From contig NC_135263.1 of NCBI RefSeq assembly GCF_964204865.1, forward strand, positions 9,283,426 to 9,347,425: a stretch of 64,000 nucleotides of DNA. The letters run 5' to 3'. Source of the DNA: Styela clava (taxonomy: Eukaryota; Chordata; Ascidiacea; Stolidobranchia; Styelidae). Positions 50,961-64,000 of the stretch are shown piece by piece. Position 1 is the stretch's first letter; each line of letters opens with the position of its first letter. A model generated the notes under the pieces. It saw only the letters and a list, made by a program, of their open reading frames with translations, searched no databases and was not told the DNA's origin. Position numbers and translations under genes: made by a program.

Positions 50961-53549
50961 AAAAGTCATGCGCCTGTCCCGCCGACTTCATTGGAGCAAA
51001 GTCGGCGGCGTAAAAATTGAGATTCGAGCACTTGCTCAGAATTTGTCACTCAGATAGATTTTTAAATATGGTTGTAAACATTGTCCCGATTTCCTAGTTT
51101 TAAATGTTATTTGTCATCTTTAGTGTAGATTTAAAACAAATGCCGCAGTCATTTCGTCTTGGAAGAGTTTTCGTTTAGTTTCAGTAATCAAAAAATGATC
51201 AAGAAAAAAGTCGGTTCAGGTCAAGATTCAGGAAAACGTCCGTTAATTATGGATACCTGTCATTGCTAATATTACGAGGATGCTTTATGGCAGAAATTTC
51301 TCTTTCCAAACCATTTGTTTCCCCCGACTTTAGTTCTTCGGTATATAGGTGGCGATACGTACAAGCATGCCAAAAACTGTCACCTGCTCAAATATCAAAA
51401 TTTTGATTTGACGGAAATTTCCCTACCATGGTGGCCGTGGCTGTGGTACCCAGCCTACGGGATCCTCCGCCAAAAGCCGTTTGGCGAGCTGTATTGGCGA
51501 TTCTCAAAACCACATATATATCATTGTTGTTGATAGTCTTGTTGCTTGTGTGACTGTCTTTGTTGTTGCTGTTTTATTTCATTTTCAATGGGGAGGGACA
51601 TTATTTTATTCCGTCACGCATGAACGCCCCCGTCACACTTGTCAGTTGTTTTGTTCGGCGAACTTTACCTTATCGCATACGCAAACACAATATTTGTCAG
51701 TAAAATGAGATCGTCTGGGAGTAAGACGATGAGAATAGTGCCATTTCATCCTGAGCTGTGCTCTTTGACGTATAGTTATTTGACTTTCGTGTTTATATAT
51801 TTGATCGTTGCCCGCTTGTTTGACATCATATCTGCGATTGATTTTATATAATAGGCCGTAACTACTCATGGTGTGTTGACATAATATTGTGTCCTTGTCA
51901 ACTTTTCGGCACACGCTGATCCTAGTTGGAGAATGAGTTGAACATTGCTGTGTGCATACGTGTATACTCAAGGAGAAATGTACAAACAATGAAGCGCAAT
52001 AGATTGCATGATATTAAATGCAAATATGTACTACATACAAACTACGTTTTAATCTTATGTCGAAGTATGTATTTATAATAGAGCACAGTCAATATTTCCC
52101 CATAAAGGGTAAAATATTGGGGTTAGTTGAAATATTTTTATGTCGAAATAAATGGAAGCCACATGCTACAAAGGAATATTGAATAATGCTAGCGTGATTA
52201 TTTCACCTTATACGCATTCAGGGTGATTGTGAAGTAACCCAACCTCAGACAATAAAAGCTTTGTATATATATTTTGCATTTATTTAGATACAAGACATAC
52301 CAGAATACCGTTTTAATTTATTTCTGCTTAGAATATACCAAAATTCTGATTTGAATTGTGTGGTATTTGAACAAAATACAAAAGTTAAAATGTCTTTAGA
52401 CAAAATTAATAACGTATTAGACCAACATACATGTTTTACTTAATACATTGAAGCGTTTATTCATATTATTTCTGCTTAGAATATACCAGAATTCTGATTT
52501 GGATTGGCTGGTATTTGAACAACATACAAAAGTTAAAATGTCCCTAAACAAAATTAGTAACGTCTTAGACCAGCACACATGCTTTACTAAATACATTGAA
52601 GCAAATATTACTAAATTGATCGTAAATCTTCATTTAAAATGTTATAATGACCAAAACATATTTGTATATAAATTAATGATTATAATAAAATGAAATATAC
52701 TTAGTGTCATGGCACATAACTCACTTTTATTTGGTGGAATATAATATAAATTTTATAGTACAAAGAACTTTGGAACTGCGCAAAAATTAATTAAGGAAAA
52801 ATTGGGATGGATTCGAGATATAACAAAGTAGGACGACCAATTCAGGGCGTAAGCTGCCTTTAACAATACATATTTAGATTTGAGCATCAATGTGATAAAA
52901 ATGCCAAAGCATTAATGTTAAATATGATAAACCGGTTTTATGAGCGCATGAGAGTTGTAAAATAAATTCTTATTTAGAGTTCAATGTTTTAATAAATAAA
53001 TCAAAGACCCGTGTCAACAAATAATGGAGCATATATATTGCTTGGATGTATTATGCAATATAACAGCTGAAATCATAACATTCTTAAAAAACAAAAACAA
53101 AATTATCTAAATACAATAATCTGCGCTAGGGGAATAAATTCGCCCTAGAGACAAGAATGACCTACTCTTATTGTATTATTGGAAGATACTCTGTAATATT
53201 ATGATAAAAATTAGATTAGGTTATATACAATGTTTCATTCAAGCGTTGACTGGTAAGTTGCAAAACTAAGTACATAAGAAGATAATAATTTTTCATCTCA
53301 TCCAGTGAGATGGCAAAGCGGAGGATGTAAAGTTCATGTTCACCAAATTTATAAAATTAGTAAATCCTTTCGCTGAGATTTAAGTGGATGATCATTGACT
53401 GTATACCTTTAAATATTTTCGGATTGCTATTTGATTTCCATTCTAATGAGTCTATGACTTCAAATTCATGTTTATTATTTTATTTAAATTAATATACATA
53501 ACTTCTTGCACTTAAAAAATTTCTGAATGTTTGTTCTTGAATTTCAGTT
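50961..53549. other. Intergenic between SLC7 copy 5 and Dachshund
   Basis: The two are convergent. Apart from the tandem repeat at 52321-52602 and a GC-rich patch at about 51425-51500, nothing is recognised. TTTATT at 53471-53476 could be the Dachshund poly(A) signal on the minus strand. Confidence 0.45.
52321..52602. repeat. 148-bp tandem duplication, two copies
   Basis: TTTCTGCTTAGAATATACCA at 52321 and 52469 starts two units. Both contain ATTCTGATTTG, GGTATTTGAACAA, AAAGTTAAAATGTC and end AATACATTGAAGC. A few percent diverged; no convincing coding function. Confidence 0.8.
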
Positions 53550-56500
53550 TTATTGTGACATTGTAGTTTGGAAAGAAGCTTTGAAAAACATGTGAGATCC
53601 TGAAATTAAAATAAAGAAAAATAATTAAGAAATATATGTAACTTATTTTGTCTATTTTATCCGTTGTGTTTTTTTTTTTGAACCCTTTTTCATCAAATCG
53701 ATTTTCGTTCAAATATAACGGAAGGCGGGTATATAAAAATTAAATTAAATTAATTGCAAACAAATTCCTATGTTTTTGTAGATATAAGATATATATAAGA
53801 TACTATAGATAGTTTTTACATTGTGAACAATTGTACTCGTCTTCAAAATTATGTTCACATTTCACTTAATACCAGAATGCAATGCCAAATATTAGTTTTC
53901 TCGACTCTGCACTACTACTTTAAATATGGTTTATTGTCTTTTTTTGAACGAAACAGCAAAAATCCACTAAGAAGTGAGTCGAAATATATTGTATGCAAAT
54001 CCTTACCAGGATGAGCTGACTGCAGTGGTAGATCTTTTTTCTGAGATATTCCTTTCACACTTAGTTCTTGTCCTTAAAACGGTAATTGGACCAATAAAAA
54101 CTAAAATTCTTTGTGAAAATTCTCAACTGAATTTTATTTTGTATTATAAATAAGTCAGGAAATCCTCATATTTTCATAATATTGAAAATTGACGATATTA
54201 AAAATCTCACCTGTTAATGTTGGCGAGGGAGAATCTCTAACAGATTGTATCAAAGTATTCTTGTTATTGTTATTATTGGAGCTTGAGATATTCATGAACT
54301 GACGTGATGAGAATGGCCCGCATTCTCTTGAGATTAAATGGGACGTATCATTTGACATACTCGATGGTGAGGCTATTAAAATATGGTAATTGTGTTAATG
54401 TAATTTTGCAATCTAATTAGTCTAAACATAGCGTACTAAGACTATGAATATGTGATTATTACACCTATATTTATCAGGGTTGTTGCATATTTTGTACTTA
54501 AATTATTTTATTATGGTAGATAATATATTATCACATTATCTGTGTTAAAGTATTGTCTATATCTGATTAGAATCAGATTGGATTGGAAATAGATGCCGTT
54601 AATGTATATCAAATTTTAATGTATCATGAGCTTTATATAAGATTAAAAACATGAAATTGCATTTTAATTACCTTCTGAAATAGTTTGTGCGATTGGACTT
54701 GAATTGCAGTCAGTTTCGGCTGTCAAAGGACTGGATACTTGCTCACAACTAGAGAATTCATTACACAAATATTTCTGACTTTGAGGCAGTGATTCAGATT
54801 GTGGTTCAGATGTATCTCTCTCCATACCAATGACGCCCCGGATTGGTATACTCGGCGCTGATGCAATCCCGTCGTGTTTTTCGCCTATTAAGTGCAAAGT
54901 CATATGATAAAACCACCATCTGCTTGCATTTGAAGCCAGGTGATTCAGTTTAGGAATTTAAAAAGGTCTAGTTTGATTAAAGGTTGTGTAATCAGGTAAT
55001 GCCTCTTGCTCGTTTTGTGCAAGAGCCCATGTACCCACGTAGTCGCCAGGTGGCGCTGTTTAATTACGGTAATACGTGACATTTTTGACCGGGTTATCAA
55101 AACGGTGTGTGTTCCAATTGTACTCATTATACTTATATTTTCGAACAATTTTTTGATATTACAATCGTAATCAGCTTTCACGACAGTTATATCAACAGCC
55201 AACGATATTTTTTGTCCTTCCTTTAAAAGAGATTATCAACAAAATAAAGATTCGAATGCAAACTATATTGGACTGAATAACAAAAGCGAAGCAATTTAAT
55301 AGGTACTATATTTGTAGATCTGCACCTATTCAGTTCACTTTAGCCAATACAAAAGTAACGAAATACCAAGGTGGGAAATCTCATATAAATATCAATCGAA
55401 TGATGGATTCAAAGGTCAAAATGTTGAACGTCAATATGTAAAATTTTCAATGCTGATAAAAACTCGAATTAGCAAGTTCTACTCTTAATCATACTTTTAC
55501 GTTTTTATTTATTTGCTACTGATGTTATCTATAACACGTTCTTGGAAAAACATTATCAGAAATGCGCTTTGAGGTTGTACAAGAATTTTTGTTCTTCTAT
55601 AAGCAGGCTTGTAAATAAATGCCATTGAAGCAAAATAAAATACGTGTTATAATTCAAGTTACTGCTGTAATTCATACAAATATTGATATCAAATCGTGAC
55701 TTCGGCAGACGGAAACATGTTTTTGTGGGAGCTTAGACGGATATGATATTGTCTGTTTATATTATTCACCCAAATAAGAGTTTCTTATTTATGTTATGAC
55801 CCGCAGATAATTCCCGCACCCGATCGACGACGATTTCATTTTTTTATTAATATATTTACAATAGGGGGTATGCGATATAAGAATTGTTTCGTTACCCATT
55901 AATTCATAGATTTTGTATGTAATATTTTACCCTTTTAGATTCGAAGAAGACTCAAAGCAAAAGTATCCTACGACTCTCCTACGATTGGTTGTAGGTCTGA
56001 GCAGACTGCATTCTAGATAACAGTCTTTAGTCGGTAGTTTTAAGAAAAATTTTATAAAAGTAGGAGAAGAATAAAGTTGAAACTTTATTATTTAGCATGA
56101 TTACTTTGATATAATACTATTCGGTTCAAACATATCAACAAATGCGAAAAAAACAAGTATACTATGTCAAGAATTTCAGTGTTTATAGTTCATTTCACAT
56201 TGATAATGACGACACCTAATTGTAACTGGTACCAAATATTTCCAAATTGAAAAACAATCTTTTATTTGATTGCCTCAGGCCTAGTCATTTACTTATATTG
56301 TATTTTGAGAAATTTCCGTAAATATAATGATTCTTAATTGTAATCGAACATTTGGATACTGACAAAATTGTCGACAGAAGACCTGCCATACGATTGTATT
56401 ATTTTAAGAGCCTGATATTGTTAACTACGTTGAGGTAACATCGAAAAATTTGAAATACTCGGAACCGCGTTTATTATTCTTACTTTTTTACTTTATACCA

Positions 56501-59500
56501 TTGTATATCATTGTTTAAATATTTATCGAAATTATTTTTAAATTTCTTTTCTGTGTGAAATTAAAAAGTATACGAGTAATCTGATTATCAAATCAATAAA
56601 CGTAATCACATGGGCGCGCCGCTTCTGGCATAATAAATAAATACTCAACCGAAATAACCACATATATTATTTCGCAGAAGTCGAAGTATTTTTCTATAAA
56701 TTAGTCTAGAAACAATTTAGAGCTTTTCATTGGTCAAATGGATGATAAATACAGTATTAATATCAACGAATAGGCAACACAGGAACATATCTAAGCTTAT
56801 ATCACGCACGAGGCTTGACATATAATAATTATTGAATATTAAAATCTAATTGTTTCCAAAAACAAATTCCATTGGTCGTGGAAACGAAAAATGGCGTATA
56901 AATGTCAAATCGCTACAAAATAGATTTTCAATGACGATTTCATTAGAAAGATGATGAAAGTCATCTAAATCTCATGGACGAATGCTATTTATACTAGCGC
57001 AAGACTTGATGCAATATCGCGAAATATTTCTATAGCAGTTGAATAACTATTTCTTATTTCTAAGATATACTCTATCTTGTAAGTTACTACAAAATCTTAC
57101 TTTGCCTGTTGTCAATCTTTTGCTGCATTGTTATAAGTTGTTCTTGAAGCAGCTTTCTAACTTTCCGTTCTTTCTTCAGTCTTCGTTGCATCAGAACTGA
57201 GAATTACAATAACTGAACTGAAATATATTAAATATTGACCGATTTTGATAATATTCAAAGTCTTAAAAAGGTGAGAATCTGAATATATTTGGATTTATAT
57301 CTGAATATCTGCTGTGATATGGCAAAAGTCCAATATATTTGTATTTGTACTATATGTCAAGTATTTATGCTGTTTTGCAGTTGTCTTATGGTGAAAATAA
57401 AGGTGGAAAAAACTTTGAAATAAATAAATATCCTTTTATCAAGTTATTACAATTTACCCCGAATTCGTTCGCTTTCTTCGAGTTTCTGTTCAACACTTCC
57501 TCTTATTTCTTTTTCGTGATTTATTCTGTTTTTCAGATCCGCTGTGTGAATAAAACGAGAAAATTTATTTCTCTTCTTGAAAGATTTTTGAGATTACAAA
57601 AACGTATTTGAATCTCTTTCAAACGTCCATTTTCGATTATGTAGCATAATTTGTTTCCACGTATATGTTTTGTTAGCTAATAATAAAAAGCCGGTAGCCA
57701 TCAAAGTGAGCAAAGCATGGAAATTAAAAAAAAATAGTTACGAAATAGAGTGATTGATCAGAATAATAATGTCTCCTGCTAGTTTTATTGTGAGAATCAA
57801 GAGCATATTATGCAGTACTCTTACCCATTTCAAAAGAACTATGTTTCTCCTGCAACTTGGCATTGTCAGCAGCAACCTTAAGTAATCCTTGAATATTTGT
57901 TAGCAATGTTTGCATCGATGATATGTTTCCTTGACTAGCAAGGACTTGCGTTATCCCAGTGGCGAGAAGTGAATTAGTGGTCTTTTTGGTATCGCTGTTG
58001 TTTTGAGTCACATCATCCACATCAAATCGTTCCTCCTGATTTTCATGGCGAGACGTAATACCTGCATCACTACCTTCCTTTTTCGTCGGAGAAGGAAAAT
58101 CCTTTATCAACGATTCTTCGTTATCTGTATGTTGATAAAATGTGGAATATGAAGATTATGTGAAGAAATTCACTCAAACTTTTGGTGAGGAATTTGGTAA
58201 AACAACTCGCTTTCAATTTTTTATTTCCTAATCCGGTCACGAACACTCTTGAATAGATAAGAAGATTGTGCACCACTTTAACAAGCAATAATCATGTGAC
58301 CCGTCAACCAAGCTCTATTTCCCTATTTAGAAGACAATTAGGACTTACTGCGCTTATTATTCTAACATCTCAATGAGAATCGAAGATATTAGTACGTTCG
58401 TTACTTGTATATCTTATAAATTTGATAGATTTCCCACAAATAAATTGCAGTAACGAGCACAGCTGTGCGATCATTGACTCGTATTTCAAATTTCACAACA
58501 TCACTCCGGCAATATAAGAATAGTAATAAACAGAAGAAACCACGATAGAAAGAAAAAAAACAATAAACTTTGCAGATGAAGGTCGATACACCGAGGAAAA
58601 GATTAAAACACGCAGTGTCAGATTAAAGTATAGATCGTTGTTGACAAATTTTCATCTTGATTTCGGAGAAAATTACGAAGCGTGAGAAACTCATTTTGAA
58701 ACAGATATTTACAAGTTCCCAAATTTATGAGTACTAATGACCCTCAAACCCAATAACTTGACAGACAAACAAACGGAAAAGAACAACATTCTTAGCGAAT
58801 ATTTTCTCCAATCAAGTAACTAATCCACTTACGCTATTTTTAAGTATATGCTCAGCTAATTTGCGATCAGAGGCGCCGCATAAATAGTCGTATTTACCCA
58901 TTACTGCGGTGGCATACCAACAAAACAACAAAGGGTACATTTAAAATCACAAGAATTTGAATTTATATATTGTTGTATAATTTTGCTTGTAAAATTTGAA
59001 GACGCCTAATCGAACTTAAACGCAAATGAACGCATGATCAATTGAGCTAGCGTGTGGCATGTTTTAGCATGGTATTTATGAGGAAGCGTTGAAATTTAGT
59101 CATGCGGTCTAAGACACTCACCCCTTTCACCGCATGAGGTTTTAAGCGTGGTCATGTTGGCTCAAGATCGGATAATTTTGTTTATGGAGAAATAGCACAA
59201 AACACATCACCAGATAATCAGTGCGAATACACCGCTGGCCATGGCATAAACAAACCTATATGGGATGTTGAAGTGAAAATGCCAAGTAGGAAGGGGATAG
59301 GATGAACGAGAAAATGATTGTTTCATACATTACCAGTGGTGCCAAATGTGCTATACAAGTTTATTATCTCACAGTGTGTAGAAACTTATCAGATGGGCTG
59401 TTTTTTGTTTTTTTTAAATACTTGTCGCAACAAACACTTTGAATAAATTTACCTTTGATATTTTTATCATTTACATATAGTTTTATTTAGAATATTTATT

Positions 59501-61372
59501 TGTAGTGTGTACTTTGTTTTCGATAAAGGATCGAATTGCATTGATGTTCGAATCCCTGATTTTTTTTTTGTAATTCCGTCGAGAGATATAATCGCTCCTT
59601 ATCAGCATATCGTCTCTCTTCGCTGCGTGCTCATAAGGATAAAAATGGACGCATTAGAACCCTCATTATTTTTCAAAATGCTATTATTCTCCCAACCTTA
59701 AAAATGGCTTATTTTCGAGAGTAAAGATTTTACTGCAAGAGAAACTTATTTTTCGTGTTTTTGCCTAAAATATTAACCTTCAAAGAATTTTACTGAATCT
59801 CTGCTGTCTGAATTCCCAGATAAGCTTCCGTTGCTAAAATTTTCATCTTCAAGAGGAGAGCTTATACTGCTTACTGGCGATACTCGTCCTTCGCTATCAA
59901 TACCATTCATGGAATCCGACTGAGCATTTTGAAATATACTGCTAGTGAATCTGTGTGAAATTAAAATCAATAACTGTAATTCATAAAATAGGTGAGAAAA
60001 TAGACAATGTTTACAATTCCCAATCTGGGCCATACTAACGGTTGCATTCTTTCCTCTCGATTACTAGATATCGGTCCGTCTTTCTGAGATGCGCTTCTTG
60101 ATCGATTTTCGTCTATAGGGGAATTTGACTTGGAGGTTCCAGTTGCAGCCAAAGATGCCTGAGCTGCAGACTGTGCAGCTGCTGCCACCTTGTCAACCAA
60201 ATATTTGAAAATTTGTTGAGACGATGCGCTATGCTATACGATATGCTAAATTCTTCGATAAAGTTCTTCATATTTTTTTTTATTCATACATATTTTTTTA
60301 TTTCTCTGTTTTTATATAACAAATACTGGATCAAGATATTTTATCGGTGTGTATTTTTATTCAAATTTATTACATCTCGTGTTAAAGGTGTCAAAGTTTT
60401 TTACGGAATTAATAAAGACATAAACATATGATTGCTATATTATGGTGCTAAACATGTACGACCAATTTGCTAACATGTTGATAAAATTTAATTGAGACAA
60501 TAGGCATGTACCTGATATACTGCAGCAGCCTGTTGATGCCTAGTGCCGCCGTTTGCCGCTATTTGTGCCGCTGCTGCTGCGGCTGCACTCGTAACTGCGT
60601 TTCCATTGACATGACTTTGAGCAAACTTAAAAAATAATTTCATATTTAGAGTAATCGGTAGAATTCGAAAAAATATTGAATAGAATATTTTAGGTCTCTC
60701 TTCTGAGATATTTATTGTAAATGAAGAAGGCATTCTTACTACTTCATCTTTTATATTACGTTTATATATATATATATAATAAGCAAGAAATATAAGTTGC
60801 AATTTATGTATTGGAAAATATGACATATTCAATTGCTATCCTACACAAAATAAGAAAGCTACATTTTTTGATCATTGTACAACTATACCTGATTTATATG
60901 GTTCAGCATGCTAGGTGGTATCCCACCAGAAAACAATGCTGAATGTGACATCATCATGAGTGGAGCTAGAGCGGGATTCATTCCGGCGGCTGCCACGGCT
61001 GCATGTGAGGTGTCCAATCCATTGTGTAATCCCGATGTTGCAACTTGTTGGTATTGCTGACGTAGTGCTTGTTGAGCCTAATACAGCAGAATATGAAATT
61101 TAGCTGTTATAAGGTCATAAACAGTCTGGCTTCTAAACTCTTTTTCTAGTAAATTCCCGAAGTAATAGTGAAATAAGTGGTATAGGTTTATCCAAAGGCT
61201 AACTATTAGTACTATGGTGATTATAAATTTTATAGGAATTGTAATTGTATTTGCGTTTTATGACCTACCTGCAAATACAAATTTGTTGCATTTGGATGAA
61301 TTTCATTTCCACCGGCCAGTGTGATATCTTTTCCCGGCACCAAGGAACTGTCTTTTGGTGGACTTCCGCTAA
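53550..61372 (-). CDS. DACH: Dachshund transcriptional cofactor (3' eleven exons)
   Basis: Nuclear SKI/SNO/DAC-family corepressor that works with Eya/Six factors. Exons in transcript order: 61269-61372, 60889-61077, 60512-60625, 60040-60188, 59778-59950, 57825-58124, 57458-57541, 57101-57196, 54672-54884, 54211-54372, 53550-53599. All phases join and about 543 residues are open. The linker is rich in Ala, Ser and Asn. Exon 57825-58124 holds MQTLLTNIQGLLKVAADNAK, almost the DACH signature (SIQTLLTNIQGLLKVA). The coiled coil follows: NRINHEKEIRGSVEQKLEES, then QRRLKKERKVRKLLQEQL, equivalent to vertebrate QKRLKKEKKAKRKLQEAL. Three more exons form a Ser-rich tail, with the last reading FFKASFQTTMSQ and stop. 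The DNA-binding DACH-box N is not in the window; the first exon here begins in phase 1, so upstream exons lie beyond 61372, probably beyond 64000. Confidence 0.93.
59097..59170 (+). mobile_element. Possible SINE-like relic in a Dachshund intron
   Basis: TCATGCGGTCTAAGACACTC followed about 30 bases later by GAGGTTTTAAGCGTGG resembles degenerate Pol III A and B boxes. Weak. Confidence 0.22.
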
Positions 61373-64000
61373 CTGAAATGATTATATAGTATTGAAAATA
61401 ACCAAATAGAACGTGATAAAGTGCAATTGAAACATTATTATTGGGCATGAAATAAATCTAAAAACGTTTTGTTAAATTGTTGTTGTCAGTATTTTTGGTA
61501 TTCTTCTTGTTGTTTTTGTTGTTGTTGTTGTTCTGAAAAATACACTTATATCTTTAAATACTGGAACAAATGCTTTTGTAGTTGAGAATTGTTGTTGTCG
61601 ATAAAATGATAATATTTTTATTTATTTTAAAATATCTGTGGGTTCTATGAAATTTGTTTTTCACTTTGAAGTTTTTTTGATGACGTCATTTATCATAAAT
61701 ATATATGTAAATGTTCATTGAGTAAAAAATCCGCGAAGTTTTTTATATATAAACTATTTTTATGATTACTGAAATAAAAAGTACGATTCAGATCTTTTCA
61801 TGGTTTATTTGTGTTTCCTAATTATTTTATTTCAATATAATTACACGTATTTCACAACAGAATTAGACAATGTAAACTAAGCATAAGTAGTTTGGGGACG
61901 GAACTTAGTGGTTTTAGACGTTAATCGCATTATAATATTTTCTTCGGTGGTAGCTATTTACAACAACTTAACAAGATATAGATTTGAAAACAAAATAAAT
62001 AAGCACAAACAAAAAAAAAATAAACTTCCACAAAAATATAAACCATGGAGTTTATTTTATAGCCTACCCGATTAACACGTATTCCTTACCACTTGGTTAT
62101 TACTTTCTCGTCGCGTTTATTCAGCGGTCACAAAATGACATAGCAATGGTTACATATTCAGTAAATAATTAGCTTTTTACGTCAGTATGAAGATATTGTA
62201 CAAGATTACTGATTACACCTCGAAAGGACAGGCGAACCCCTGGTCGGCACTCGGCAACCAGCCAGTGACGCATACAGTGTATGAGCAGCGAAGCGCTCAA
62301 TCCTAGTGGAGCGTAACACTCCACGATAAAGGAACTTCCAAAATGAAGTTGAGACTATATTTTTAATTCCAAATCTTACTAGAAGATGATGAACAAATTT
62401 TGAAATTTTTTCATCAATTACAAAACTTAGTATTTCATCGAAAGTATCACACAAGTAACACCTGCATAATTTTCAGTAGCAGTACAAAAAGGGAATACAC
62501 TTCAATACGAAAACTACACAAAAATCTTTGAAAAGAACATTTTTGCATATTTGCATAGTTTGGCCATTGCTCGAAAACTCATGTACATCACAAACATGAT
62601 TCCCTTTTCAATATTTCGTATTGTTCTAAATAGGTTTATAAATAGACAAAAAATTAGGTAGTTCCGCCAGAATATATTGTGAATATGTTTCAGTGAGGTG
62701 ATCATAAAGGGGTGAAAAATAAAGTCTCAAGCCAAAATATGACAATAATAGATCTGGCCTGATTAGGACACTCACTGTAGGGTCGTTCCAGTGGATAGTT
62801 GCATAAATCTAACTGCTGGTCGACCTAATCACTAAAGGATTTTTGTTTTGCAAAACTCGACTGTAACATAATGTTTCGACGTTCGACCGATTAATTATGT
62901 AAAATCCTATTTTCGTTTACAAGTAATGTTGTCTGATGCCTGATTTGAATATATGTCATTTCTAATTTTCTCTTTGTAATTCAACCGCACAAGACAAGAT
63001 TCGAAAATATAATTCAGTTCGAACTAATCATGAAGTCCGCTTCATTATTTCGACAACCCTTCGCCAGTTAAAACGTTGGAAGTACGGAACTTCTACAGAA
63101 CGAACAAGATCATTGGCGTTCGCCCTTCTCTTTGAAAATTAGCGAAGCAAATTCTTATGGCGGGGCACACTCCCCATGGAACAGATGCCACTATTCTTAC
63201 CGACGTGCGATTGAAATTGTCAGGCGAAATAATACCTTATAATTCGTCACACCGTTCGACCGCGGAAGAAAACTCGCTACCAGCAGTATTATTATGACAG
63301 TATGTTCCCACCGAAAACGTACAAAGGGATTAGTGAAACCTGGTATGCCAAATGATTGCGGATTTGACTTTTATGCCTGCATCGCGGGGGAATTGAAACA
63401 GACGTGACGGAAAGCATATTTTACAGCAATCGCCGAGCGGTCGGTACAAGCATTAATGTCGGCACACGAATTTGAAATTATCAAGTTTGACATAAAACAA
63501 AATATAATCTGCGTAGTAAATGATATTTAAACTTTAATTTCGCTATATTCAATCATTATAGTAAGGGTATTTTTGTATATATTTGACTTGGTAAACTGAA
63601 CACTTACCTTTGAGGTGAGCGCACATTAGGTCACCAGTTCGATTTGGAATAAAATTTTGTATTTTTAAATTTTTGAAAATATGTATATACATTTGTTTAT
63701 AAACAGATTATAAATAAATTCCGAAACCCTGCAGAAAAGGCCGTCGGTTATGTTTATAAGTAGAGGTAATAGTAGGAGGGATATGCTGTCAAATGATAAT
63801 ATAAATCTAAGACGAATATAAAGACAGTGTTATTTCTTTTAAACTTATGTTTGAATCTTCACTTAGTAACTTCGATTTCAGATCGCGGAATGGCACCAAA
63901 TACTTACACGGATATCCAATTCCGATCACATTTGTCATTTTACACTAATATGTGAAACGATGATACGGTAATAACTACAAATATGTTTTGGGTCAGAATC
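61373..64000. other. Dachshund intron, no further exon supported
   Basis: Between the first visible exon and the window end no DACH-box N segment was found. A TTG-rich tract lies at 61500-61535. A GC-richer patch at 62218-62330 may be a SINE relic on the minus strand (GGGGTTCGCCTGTCC as B box). Confidence 0.4.

Noticed and set aside
61440-61505. Possible Dachshund exon with an AAC-rich run after a ttttcag acceptor on the minus strand
   Set aside because: It has no good donor and ends in an in-frame stop; more likely a simple repeat beside a pyrimidine tract.
63594-63650. Good donor-like site on the minus strand (CTCAAAG/gtaagt) after a short open stretch
   Set aside because: No acceptor nearby and no resemblance to the DACH-box N domain, so it is not called an exon.
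1-64000. CRISPR arrays, prokaryotic operons, riboswitches
   Set aside because: The window is intron-containing animal DNA, and no regularly spaced identical repeats of the CRISPR type were seen.

Overview
This is AT-rich animal nuclear DNA. The genes are split by small GT-AG introns, there are no operons, and much of the intergenic space is mobile-element debris. It carries a Wnt ligand gene, a cluster of SLC7-type amino-acid transporter genes and the 3' two-thirds of a Dachshund (DACH) gene. An invertebrate is certain; a tunicate is my best guess, but this rests on general impression and not on a diagnostic sequence.

Layout. (1) 1-12736: long non-coding stretch, then seven + strand exons of a Wnt2-like gene; the signal-peptide exon was not found. 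(2) 12737-18700: decayed hAT transposase (about 14275-16866), a sequence array that switches orientation half way, a short tandem duplication, and fragments of SINE-like and hAT sequence. (3) 18700-28200: an element with 9-bp target duplications, then a 3.5-kb segmental tandem duplication (about 19775-23285 and 24710-28165). Each copy contains an unrecognised four-exon minus-strand gene for a small single-pass membrane protein. The right copy is open throughout; the left copy is broken in exon 2. Two non-autonomous hAT elements with perfect 8-bp target duplications lie between or inside the copies. (4) 31037-50739: five tandem SLC7 light-chain (LAT/b0,+AT-like) genes. Copies 1, 2 and 5 are intact with identical five-exon structure; copy 3 is truncated and interrupted by a probable solo LTR; copy 4 is a decayed pseudogene. 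Copies 1-3 are recent duplicates that share introns and flanks, including a foldback element in intron 4. (5) 53550-61372: eleven consecutive minus-strand exons of Dachshund, in frame from the alanine-rich linker through the C-terminal coiled coil to the stop codon. The 5' exons with the DACH-box N domain lie beyond 64000.

The three functional units are not obviously connected. Wnt and DACH are developmental regulators, and the SLC7 proteins are membrane transporters that pair with an SLC3 heavy chain. The most unusual observations are: a Wnt with Thr in place of the Ser that is normally lipid-modified, together with a roughly 106-residue strongly basic C-terminal tail; the unrecognised membrane-protein gene pair, whose exon 3 looks more diverged than its surroundings; and the birth-and-death history readable in the SLC7 array.

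All coordinates and reading frames were derived by hand. Splice sites are called from GT-AG context plus phase continuity, and no alignments or database searches were run.
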